22,661 bases of DNA from Chromera velia (lineage: Eukaryota; Sar; Chromeraceae). The DNA lies in assembly GCA_018398765.1 (NCBI GenBank), contig JAHBMJ010001493.1:7501-30161 (forward strand), given 5' to 3'. The stretch's first letter is position 1; every line of letters starts with the position of its first letter. A program made the translations under genes and the position numbers. Positions 1 to 8,000 of this stretch are shown here, piece after piece. The notes below the pieces were generated by a model. It did not search any database, had not been told where the DNA came from, and saw only the letters and a program-made list of their open reading frames with translations.

Positions 1-2
1 AG

Positions 3-395
3 CGATCGAAAGAGCAGTCCCCGTCTCCTCCCCCCGTTCCCTTCCAGACCTCCCTCTCGAGCTCGCATGGAAGGAGTGTGAGGTCTTTGGGGTCGTCCCA
101 GGTCCCCAAGCCAAGCGAGGACGACCCGACCCCGACTCCGGAGCCTGACGAGGAGTTTTGTGACGAACAGATGGAGAAGGAAGAGGAGAAGGTAGAGGAA
201 GAGGGACAGTCAAAGGAAGGAGAAGCGAGCCTTCCCTGCGAGGAGAGGGAGAAGAGAACCGGTCTGCTGCGTCGAGCAATGACGTGGATCTCTCGTAGAC
301 GTCTGTCTGCCAGTGGTGCAAAGGAGAGGAGAGTCAGGGGGCGGGGAGGGAGGGGATTCTTCGGGAGGGAGTGTGTGCGCGTTATGCGAGCTTGA
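3..395 (+). CDS. C-terminal part of an unrecognised protein, 5' end outside window
   Basis: An open frame runs from the left edge of the window to a TGA at 393-395, giving about 130 codons without an in-frame stop. It has a Pro/Ser-rich start, an acidic stretch rich in Glu and Asp (about nt 115-260, including EDDPTPTPEPDEE), then a basic Arg-rich tail with RRAMTWISRRRLS. No catalytic motif or domain is recognisable. An acidic tract followed by a basic tail is common at the ends of low-complexity eukaryotic proteins, so this reads as the last exon of a gene entering from the left. The stop lies inside the first copy of a 38-nt direct repeat. The frame could also be a chance opening in purine-rich DNA. 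Confidence 0.4.
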   Translation, partial: RSKEQSPSPPPVPFQTSLSSSHGRSVRSLGSSQVPKPSEDDPTPTPEPDEEFCDEQMEKEEEKVEEEGQSKEGEASLPCEEREKRTGLLRRAMTWISRRRLSASGAKERRVRGRGGRGFFGRECVRVMRA

Positions 396-668
396 TCGAT
401 CGATCAAACAATCAAACAATTGTCCACTGCTGTCTGAGTGCATGAACAAAAGTCTGTTCGTGTATGAATGTCGTTGGTCGAGGGGTTCAACTTTCTAAAC
501 AGACGGACAAGCAGACAGGCAAAGCAGACAACACAGTGCGCAACACAACAACACAGCACAGCATACAGGCCCACCGAGACTCTCCACAAGACAAGCAAGA
601 GAGAGAGCGAGTGGCTGGCTGGACACAGCAGCGTTATGCGAGCTTGATCGATCGATCGAACAATCAAA
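379..668. repeat. Pair of 38-nt direct repeats, 252 nt apart
   Basis: Copies lie at 379-416 and 631-668. Both start GCGTTATGCGAGCTTGATCG, continue through GATC steps into an AACAATCAAA end, and differ at one base. The DNA between them is unrelated to the repeat. The first copy contains the TGA that ends the upstream open frame. Function unknown. Confidence 0.85.
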
Positions 669-1040
669 AAAGCATACACGAGCTTAATCGAGTGATGCGG
701 AAAAGCATGCAGGCACTTGAAGAAAAGAAAGAGGAAAGAAAGAAAGAAAGATGGGGTGTGGCGACAGAGCGAGCGCCGAAGAAGAGAATGCATTTATTTG
801 TCTCTCTTCCCTTAAAATTCTCTCACGGAATTCAAGGAGCTGACAACGACGAATAGTCAGAGGAGAGAGAGCCGAGAGAGGGCGGGAGGGGGAACGGGAG
901 CGGGTTCGCAGGACTTGTCTTCTCTTTCTTGGTTTTTCTCTCTCTTTTGCTTTTCTTCTTGCTGCCTTTTTGCCGGCTGCAAGTAAGAATGATCTGCCTG
1001 CCTGCAATGCCTTCAATTTGCTCCGATCTTTCCCCCCCCA
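417..1040. other. Non-coding stretch, AG-rich then CT-rich
   Basis: Apart from the second copy of the 38-nt repeat, this interval is low-complexity purine-rich DNA (up to about 900) followed by a pyrimidine-rich run (about 905-970). Frames here have coding-unlike composition and no motif. A 3' untranslated or intergenic role is the simplest reading. Confidence 0.5.
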
Positions 1041-1167
1041 TCAGATGACGACCTCTCAAAGCACTTGCTTTGAGAACGTCCTTTTCCCTTGGCTACACTC
1101 CTCTGCATTCGTTCCCCCGCCTTCAGATGACGACCTCTCAAAGCACTTGCTTTGAGAACGTCCTTTT
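1041..1167. repeat. Two identical 45-nt repeats, each carrying a long hairpin
   Basis: The 45 nt at 1041-1085 recur exactly at 1123-1167 (period 82). Each copy holds a perfect 10-bp inverted repeat, TCTCAAAGCA then CT then TGCTTTGAGA (1054-1075 in copy 1), and an outer GACG/CGTC pair (1047-1050 with 1077-1080) that lengthens the stem past a small bulge. The spacer between copies is not repeated. Confidence 0.9.
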
Positions 1168-2143
1168 AATTTGCTCGCAGATCGGATTTTGTAGCCAGTG
1201 AACAGCCATTTCCGCCCTTTGCAACAGAAAAAACGGTTTTTGGGAAGATCTGCACCAAGGTACTAGTCATGCACAACAACTAAATCACAGAGTAGATTCC
1301 ACTACTAGTACTAGTACCACTACTCTAGATGGCTTTCTTTTTCAACTGGTCATTTAAACGGCTCTGCATAGGAGACCGGCGCTTTTCCGCAAAAAACTCG
1401 TTCTCATAATTGGTAAGGAGTTAGAAGCTGAAACTTTGTGTAAGAAGACGTTGTAACAATAGAAAAAGAACTATGAAACAGATTTTTTATATCATTTCTA
1501 GAAACATAGGCTGCCATACAAATTTTGTAAGTTTCATACCGTTTTTCTTACTATTCAAAACCATCAAAAAATGGCCTCAAAATCAAAAAGGCCTCACATT
1601 TTTGTGCATCACTCAGTATCATTCATGAATCAAGGAAATGTATCAAGGCATGTAATTTCATAACAATGGATGCAGATAAATGCAATATCAAGGCAGGCTC
1701 TGTTGCAGTTAAGCCTTGGCATCAAGTTCAATCGATTTTCATAAAACGATGGAGAGACGCCTTTTCATTCTCCCAGAAGCCAGCCCTTTTCTTCAGAGTG
1801 CATGATGAAGAGTTGCCCTGCTTCTTGCAGAGCAGACAGGCATACTTGCCTTTGATGACCTCTCCTTTGTCGTTTGTCTCTGCACTGCCTTGCAACGGAG
1901 TCTGTTCGTAGAAGTGTTTAAAAATATGTTCTGGTGCAAGACCACAGTACGACATCGTTAAAAAAAAAGAGAAACTTAGAACAGTTACTCTTCTCACTGT
2001 TCTTTTGCTTTACTTAGTCGGCTGAAGCTGCCAAACAACAGACAACAACAGAAGACCGAGCCGTTTCCATAAATACATACATGTAACAGTATTATATGTA
2101 GACGTACACGTACGTGTTTTGTTGGTCTACGCGGCTTAATTGC

Positions 2144-2187
2144 GTGCAAAGCAGTCGCAGTGCGCGCGCACCGCGCCCACTTTGCAC
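2144..2187. repeat. Nested GC-rich inverted repeat
   Basis: GTGCAAAG (2144-2151) and CTTTGCAC (2180-2187) are perfect inverted arms. Between them sits the 12-nt perfect palindrome GTGCGCGCGCAC (2160-2171). It forms a GC spike within AT-rich DNA. A separate hairpin, GCACGC-AAA-GCGTGC, lies at 2688-2702. Confidence 0.75.
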
Positions 2188-2843
2188 CGCGCGCATGCTT
2201 GATCGCTTTGGCGCCCTATAACGCGCGTTTGGCCTTGTCTTTCACTAGTTTTGAGCCCAATAAAACACCTCAGACTCTCAATTTTTAAATTGTATACAAT
2301 TATTGCAATGAATTGCAATAAGCTAAGAGTTTGTAATGAATTATTGCTCCTAATTATTTACAATTATTGCAATTACAATTATTGCTTTCAATGCACTGGC
2401 CATGAGCTGAAGGCACTGCTTCAGCGTCACACTGCAACAACTAGACAACGAAGTTGTTCGACTCAGATAACAATTTTTTCATGCTACCAAAACAATGATT
2501 AACATTTTTAAATTGGTTTTCAGTGTACGTAACCTGTCAGTGAAGGTCTGTATACACGTGGATCTGCCAGTGCCGCAAAAAGCACCCCACTCGCCCCCGG
2601 TATGCGGTGTGTCAGATTTAGTCAAATTGGTGACTGCATGCGTACGAGCAGTATCAGCATGCAATACCCCCCTGTCACTCATCTAACGCACGCAAAGCGT
2701 GCAAATGACCTGGAAAGATTTTTTTTGGGTCGTGGGTTCAAGCCCTTAGACCATCACTTTTTCATTAAGATTTATTAGGATTCTGTGTGCGAGCAGCATC
2801 AGCGCGCAGGGGGGGTCTCAGCGGAGAAAACCTTATTAAGTGG

Positions 2844-2933
2844 CCATGTTTGCATTTGACCTCAAAATTTAAGTGGTCTCACCTCCAGATAAATCTTTCC
2901 AGACCATGTTTACATTTGACCTCAAAATTTAAG
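2844..2933. repeat. 30-nt direct repeat, period 60
   Basis: The 30-mers at 2844-2873 and 2904-2933 differ at one base. They share CATTTGACCTCAAAATTTAA. They look like part of a degenerate repeat family in this island. Confidence 0.85.
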
Positions 2934-3189
2934 ATGACTCCAATATTTAGCCTTTAAAAGTCAAACATACGCAAATTTTCGTTCACCTTAGAAATCTTAC
3001 TAAATTTTAGCTAGAATTTCAGCTTTGAAACGTTTAAAAATATCTAATTAAGTTTAAATATTATCACTCTTTACATAATATTGGGTAATATTAATCATGA
3101 TATTCTACTAGATATTCTATAATATTCAATGGGAAAGAATTTCTTATACACTTTATATGTGATTTTGTTAATAATTGACGCGAGCATCC

Positions 3190-3225
3190 GGAGTGCGCTA
3201 GGGAGTACGCTAGGGAGTGCGTTGG
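3190..3225. repeat. 12-nt tandem repeat, three copies
   Basis: GGAGTGCGCTAG (3190-3201), GGAGTACGCTAG (3202-3213) and a diverged GGAGTGCGTTGG (3214-3225) lie end to end. It is a short GC-richer minisatellite in AT-rich surroundings. Confidence 0.8.
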
Positions 3226-3676
3226 CATGTCAGGGGTGCGCCGCTAATTTTTGGCCCTCTTTACTTAAAACATACATAAATTTTTGGCCTTTCTAGCTAG
3301 GTCAAACATATGCAAATTTTTGGCCCTGTTAAGTCAAACAGACACTAGTCGACACTAGTGACAGGGGGGTAGCGCGCAAGATTCATCAGTACACAACGTT
3401 AGCACGCAAGGGAGCTCTGGACTATTGTTTTGTAAGTACCCCCCGCTTCGCTTTCCGGGGTCATGCCAGGGCCCTGGCGAGGGCGCTGGGCCTCGGTTTT
3501 TATTTATATGCCGGGGCTCTGGGCCTCAATTTTTATTTCTATTAATTAATATTAATAGATTCTACGCAAGGAGGGTATGTCTTCACAATTTCCCTCCGAT
3601 TTCCCTACTTATAGTAGTGAACTGTGGGGATTTCTTGAACATAATTTACATAAAACCATGACCCTATCTTATAATA

Positions 3677-4491
3677 CACTGAAACTATAGTGTGATATAA
3701 TTCAAATTATGACATAATACCTTGTACACTAGTACCAGTAACACATATAATTGTGTCACAATAGGTGTGGTGAAATTATAGTTAGAATAGCTTAGGTGTG
3801 ATAAAATTGTCAGAAAAAAATTGAAGTGATCCTAGACTTTCAAAGTGACTTGTAGTCTTCAGAGTCGTCACTCACTCACCTCAGTCACTCACTCACTCAC
3901 TCACTCACTCAATCATCTATCTCACTCACCTACTCACCCTACTCAGAGGCTCACCTCACTCACTCACTCACTCACTCACTCTCTTACTCATTCTGAGTCA
4001 TTCATTGACTTGGTCATTCATTCATTTATTCATTCATTCATTCATTCATTTATTCATTCATTCATTCATTTACTAGATTCATTCATTCATTCATTCATTT
4101 ATTCATTGAAAAAATTTATTTATTTATTTATTCATTCAGTCAATCAATTAATCAATCAATCAATTAATCAATATCAATTAACTTGAATGAATCAATCAGA
4201 ATCGTCTCAAGGGAGATGCTGGGAGTCTATAATGAAGCAGGACATGGCTTGACGGTTTTGGCTTGGCTAGTACAGCTCACACGAGTCCAGCCGTCTCCCT
4301 TGCGGGGTCATGCAAGACCCGCGCGGAGCCCATACACACAGCAAACACGCGATCTACAACTATTTTTTTCATATATAAGTATGATTTAATTAAATCAGTC
4401 AAAAGCTCTTAAAATCATAATTATTGTGTCACAAATCATTGTGATACAAAAGCTCTGGAAATTCTGATTGTGACACACTATAGTTTTAGTG
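3677..4491. mobile_element. Candidate non-autonomous DNA transposon (MITE-like, 815 bp)
   Basis: The left end CACTGAAACTATAGTGTG (3677-3694) matches the reverse complement of the right end (4474-4491) at 17 of 18 positions. A TA dinucleotide lies directly outside each end (3675-3676 and 4492-4493), as in Tc1/mariner insertions. A subterminal palindrome-like word ATTGTGTCACAA occurs near both ends (3750-3761 and 4423-4434), with a related ATTGTGACACA at 4467. No transposase frame is present, so it would need a source in trans. An alternative is an 8-bp target duplication TATCTTAT (3665-3672 and 4492-4499), which would suggest hAT but leaves four unexplained bases on the left. The interior is mostly simple repeats. 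Confidence 0.55.
3868..4175. repeat. Compound tetranucleotide array (CACT)n then (CATT)n and (CAAT)n
   Basis: The interior of the candidate element passes from CACT units (about 3868-3990) to CATT units (about 4006-4135) to CAAT/TAAT units (about 4136-4175). Each neighbouring unit differs by one base, so the array looks like a single microsatellite that changed unit along its length. The open frames it creates are repeats of His, Ser, Leu, Thr and Phe and are not genes. Confidence 0.85.
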
Positions 4492-4499
4492 TATCTTAT

Positions 4500-5511
4500 G
4501 CTAGATCTTATGAAGTCCTATACTACTATTTCCCCGACTTTTTTATAGCTCAGACTCCATCAAAGGCAATGTTTGAGGGGTTCAAAATAGTTTTAAAGTG
4601 TTGTTCACTAGCCTGATACTACGGTTTCAATGTTTTCTAACTTACTATGTGAATTAAGTACTAGATTAAGTAGTGATATATGCTAGCCAGATCTAGAGCC
4701 AGATAGAATTATATTCTCGCTAGTATTCTCGGTGTTTTACGTCGTTTATGTATATATAATAAACCACTTAAACCCACTAGCAAAAGCGTTAAAAACCGCG
4801 TTGCAAATTTAGTATACTTTTTAATATTAACTGAAACAGAACCTACTAAAACCTTTCGGATCACAAATGTTTAGGTTGGAACTTAGAGAGAATAGTTGCT
4901 TAGCGGTATGCTGAGGGAAAGCAAGGGCCCTCATGTTCAACAGAGAGCGCGCCAAGAAGATGCGGAGGTGTAGAGTTGTCAAATCTTCTCATCCGATTGG
5001 GGGGCCAGACCTGCAGGCAGTGAAGGCGAAAAAAACGCATCAGTCAGTGCCTCTCTTTCCTTCTCTTGGAGCAGTGCACATGCAGTAGGGCCGACGGCGC
5101 TTGAGGCTAATCGAAGGCTGGAAAACGACGCTAAGAGCATGACAGGAAAACGGAAACGTGCAAAAAAACAGAAAGAGAGCAAGTCGGCCGCTTGTCTTCC
5201 TTCCAACTGAGAATCGCATGAAGAGGAGACCGGGAAGGCCGTAGCAAGGCAAGCATGCTGAAAAGAAAGAGAACGAGGAAGGACGGAAGGTATGTACACA
5301 CACACACACACACCTTTGGCGCCGGCATGTATAAGCGTGTGCGGCGCTGGCGGAGGAACGAGGCGTCCACGACGCAGAGGACGAAAACAGCAAGGAACAA
5401 AGAAGGGAGCTAATGAATAATGAAGGAAAGAACGATCATCGAAAGAAGGAATAAAGGAAAAAACGAGTCCGCCATCATTTGCAGCCAGCCAGACATCCCT
5501 GACTGACTGAC
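4500..5511. other. Gene-poor stretch; may hold the 3' end of the peptidase gene
   Basis: 4500-4900 is AT-rich and shows nothing coding. 4900-5511 has normal base composition. On the minus strand it is pyrimidine-rich, with a (GT)n run (5300-5314) and an acceptor-like TCTTTCTTTCAG ending at 5258. The last short coding exon of the minus-strand peptidase gene should lie here or further left, but I cannot choose its frame with confidence. Confidence 0.4.
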
Positions 5512-6595
5512 GGACCCTGTATCTCACTTTGCCGAGCACCAGAGCTTCAGGCACAGGCCCGTAGTGTCGGGAGTCATGAGAGGCGCCCATGTTGTCGCCC
5601 TGCAGCCAGAGGTGGTGGGGGGGAACGCGCAGCCTCGGACACGTGCAGACTTTCCGCAGCCGGTGTGCTCCTCCACCCCCCCATCCCCTCTCGCTGTCTG
5701 CAGATGAACTCGAGGAGGAGGAGGAGGGAGAAGGAGACGGGGCTGCCCGGCGTCTCGAGAACGCAATCCATCTGGCACCAGAGTCTTCGTCCTCCTCTCC
5801 TTCCACCTGAATCTCTATCTCGCCCCCTCCGCTCAAAGGCACAGACGCAGAGGCAGCAGATGGAGGCAACGGGGCGGCAGAAACGGCTGCCGCGCCCGGC
5901 TGTGATTGCGACGATGCGGGGGAGGAATATGAGGATTCGGGGGCCTGGGTGAGTGGAGGGTCTTGCGGCGTCGCGTGGGTCTCACAGCTTGCCGGGTCTC
6001 GAAACTTGCACAGACCTCCGAAGGGGGAAAGAGGGGAACATCCGAGGAAAGAGAAAGGGAAGACACAGAAAGGAAACCTCAGAGAACCGAAAACAAAAGG
6101 CTGGTTTTCGGCTGTGGAATCGCTTTCGCCCTCTGTGCTGTGCTTTTCAGCCCCTGTGACAGAACAGACGCCATCTGACGTGGGAAAACAAGAGCAATCT
6201 TGCAGATCGTCTCTTCCTTCTCTTCCCTGGACCACCGCTCCTTCTCTTCCTCTTTGCGTTTCGCTCTGCCTCAAAAAGGCGGATCCACCTGGATCGGAAG
6301 AAGGCCAAAGTGATTCCTCCTCAGGAGGATCCGTCTGGGTCGTGGGGGAGGCAGCGGGGGGGAAAGAGGAAGGCGAAGAGGGGGGGTCCGGGTGAGAAGG
6401 GAAGCTGCTACTGGGGCAGAGACATCGACAGAGACTGCATTCTGTCTCAGCATCGACAGCGCCCTTTGTCTCCGTCTCTGTGTCTGTGTTTGGATGCGCC
6501 TCTGCATACACCAAGCGGGACTGTCGGAGAGCCTGAAGATGTGCCCTGCCGGTCTGGTTGAACAGCAAAGGGTTGTACCGTACAACCTCCCCAGG
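5512..6595 (-). CDS. IMP1-like mitochondrial inner membrane peptidase, exon 3 region (PGE and GDN/DSR boxes)
   Basis: The exon opens after a TGCAG acceptor (6597-6596) with PGEVVRYNP, which joins in phase to CKRVIAL of exon 2, giving the S26-family sequence KRVIALPGE. Near its end comes [12 protein letters not shown], then [18 protein letters not shown] (about 5528-5625), the hallmark box of IMP1/IMMP1L peptidases. The frame is open throughout, but about 300 residues of Ser/Pro/acidic low-complexity sequence separate PGE from VPPHH, where relatives have one to two dozen. Part may be an intron: a CT-rich run ending TCTGCAG near 5699 is a good acceptor candidate, though I see no matching strong donor. 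The 3' limit is placed at a donor GTCAGTCAGTCAGG (5511 downward). A donor at 5527 (GTGAGA) is the alternative. Confidence 0.75.
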
Positions 6596-7112
6596 CTGCA
6601 AAAGAGCAATAGGGGATTGATGTGTACGTACACGCGAAAGAGAGGGAAGGAAGGCCGCGTCCGGAAAGGAAAGCATCGTCAACAGAAGAAGAGGACAGAG
6701 GAAAAAGCAGGTGCATGCCAGCAAACAAACACTGCTATGGGCATTCGAGAAGAAGTGGGCACCAAGTCTGTCTCAAAGCTCATGTCTCGAAGCAGTCATG
6801 TCAGGATTGCCACAACATACAGGAAACTTGAGGGAGGGAGGGAGGGAGGGAGGGACACATGGCACACTGAGACAAGAAAGATGCTTTAACACCGAAGCGA
6901 CAGCGGAGGCACATTGTGTGTTTCGTGCTGGAGAGGAAGCCTGTGAGAGATTGGAGGGGGGGTGGGGTCCAAGGATTTCAGCCAAAACTTCGGCTGAAGG
7001 AAGAGAGTGTGATGGCGAGTCGGGAGAAATTTGAGTCGCAAGAATTTTCATTGATCCGCATTCGATGTTTGTGAGCAGACTGACTGCCTGCCTGCCTGCC
7101 TGACTGACTGAC
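6596..7112 (-). other. Intron 2 of the IMP1-like gene
   Basis: Inferred from the phase-0 junction CKRVIAL / PGE. The donor is GTCAGT (7112 downward) and the acceptor TTTTGCAG (ends 6596). The first 34 nt of the intron are a GTCA/GGCA tetranucleotide array (7079-7112). A (GGGA)n run lies at about 6832-6855 on the plus strand, that is CCCT on the transcribed sense. Confidence 0.75.
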
Positions 7113-7502
7113 CAAGGCAATCACCCGCTTACAGACCCTCACAGCTGAGTCCTCTGGTGACTCTGCAATCACCACATCTCCCCTTCTGTACCCAGTTGCC
7201 CTCATCATGCCCTCCAGGGCTTCCTTGTGAGCCCTATGGAGAACACTCTCTCTGTCTTTGTCTCTGTCTTCCTCCCAGTCATCCTCTCCCTCTCCGCGTT
7301 CTCTCCGGGACTCTGCTGACTCTGTCACGGCTGCAGTCTGACGCACGCTAAGGCACCTGAAGAAGTGTCCCAGTCGAGCCAGTCTGCTCCTCAGGGCTTC
7401 ACGCGAAACCTCTGAAATCAGTGTGAACCGGTGAGAGAACCTGTCCAGCAGCACGATGTCACCGGACCCACTCAACAAAGGGATCATGGACGGGCCCACA
7501 GC
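7113..7502 (-). CDS. IMP1-like mitochondrial inner membrane peptidase, exon 2 (catalytic Ser and Lys)
   Basis: Signal peptidase of family S26 that would cleave sorting signals of proteins delivered to the mitochondrial intermembrane space. The exon starts after CTGCAG (ends 7503) with AVGPSMIPLL, which carries the catalytic Ser (residue 37 when joined to exon 1). GDIVLLDRFS follows, then RRGDVVIAESP and VCKRVIAL with the catalytic Lys (residue 157). Ser and Lys are therefore 120 residues apart, against roughly 40-45 in typical IMP1. The extra length is an Arg/Glu/Asp-rich insert (TESAESRRERGEGEDDWEED and following) between LLDR and RRGDVV. The box order and the C-K-R-V context favour IMP1 over bacterial or ER signal peptidases. 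The exon is 130 codons, phase 0 at both ends, and ends at donor TTG/GTCAGT. Confidence 0.88.
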
Positions 7503-7904
7503 CTGCAGGGAGAAAGGAAGGAAGAATACAGCAGACGCAAGACAACAAAAGTACTCGTGGCATGAGGGAAGATGAATACACTCTCACTTACTCACTCACT
7601 CACTCACTCACTTACTTACTCACTCACTCACTCCCTCACCCCCTCACTCACTCACTCATTCACTCCCTCATTCACTCACTCACTCACCCACCCACCCACT
7701 CACTCATTCACTCACTCACTCCCTCACTACTCACTCCTCACTCAGTCACCCACCCACTCACTCACCCACCCACTCATTCACTCACTCACTCACTCACTCA
7801 CTCACTACTCACTCCCTCACTCAGTCACCCACTCACTCACTCACTCACTCACCCACTCACTCACTCACTCACCCACCCACCAACTCACTCACTCACTCAC
7901 TCAC
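7503..7904 (-). other. Intron 1 of the IMP1-like gene, mostly a GTGA microsatellite
   Basis: The 402-nt intron runs from GTGAGT (7904 downward) to CTGCAG (ending 7503), joining ...FDFAT to AVGPSM in phase 0. About 325 nt of it (7580-7904) is a tetranucleotide array, read GTGA/GTGG/GTTG on the sense strand, and it begins at the donor itself. Dozens of GTGAGT words, each a consensus 5' splice site, follow the one used. Confidence 0.8.
7580..7904 (-). repeat. (GTGA)n array beginning at the splice donor
   Basis: On the plus strand this is (CACT)n with scattered CACC, CATT and CCCT variants. The array ends exactly at the exon 1/intron 1 boundary. The repetitive His-Ser-Leu-Thr frames it creates on the plus strand are artefacts. 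Confidence 0.9.
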
Positions 7905-8000
7905 CGTTGCGAAGTCGAACAGATACTCATGCACAACATGAAGGGAGCCGATCAGGCCCACAGTCTTTAGCACGAATCTCAGCGGCGTGCTTGTGGGCAT
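7905..8000 (-). CDS. IMP1-like mitochondrial inner membrane peptidase, exon 1 (start and membrane segment)
   Basis: The first exon encodes 32 residues beginning MPTSTPLRFVLK and ending HVVHEYLFDFAT. The start is the ATG at 8000-7998, in an AAAATG context, with an in-frame TGA three codons upstream (8009-8007) and no earlier start. The residues from about 9 to 30 are hydrophobic with His and Glu near the end, matching the short N-terminal membrane anchor that precedes the Ser box in IMP1 proteins. The exon ends ACG/GTGAGT in phase 0, and the acceptor of exon 2 continues directly into AVGPSM. Assignment rests on this join and on its position. No separate mitochondrial presequence is visible, as is usual for IMP1. 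Confidence 0.78.

Larger units (their letters stand above)
1170..3665. other. AT-rich island of repeat debris without a recognisable gene
   Basis: Base composition drops sharply to AT-rich after about 1170. No frame shows a protein motif. The stretch holds recurrent short words: AATTATTGCAAT-type repeats near 2297 and 2371-2390, a duplicated 30-mer at 2844/2904, a 12-nt tandem at 3190-3225, CAAACATAYGCAAATTTT words near 2964 and 3303, and GC-rich hairpins at 2144-2187 and 2688-2702. A 14-nt inverted pair (2665-2678 and 3358-3371, GTGACAGGGGGGTA) brackets part of it. This looks like old, mutated mobile-element sequence. Confidence 0.55.

Noticed and set aside
2700-2760. tRNA-like or SINE internal promoter word (GGGTTCAAGCCC near 2735)
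   Set aside because: No cloverleaf can be drawn: there is no acceptor stem or anticodon arm, and the word is a short palindrome.
3845-4186. Open frame of Leu-Thr-His-Ser and Phe-Ile-His-Ser repeats
   Set aside because: It is a direct translation of the CACT/CATT microsatellite within the candidate element; no coding signal outside the repeat.
4979-6724. A single 581-codon minus-strand protein starting near 6724
   Set aside because: The first part lies upstream of a clear acceptor (6596) and is intron sequence; the conserved PGE box joins exon 2 instead. The tail below 5511 is pyrimidine-rich and not recognisable as coding.
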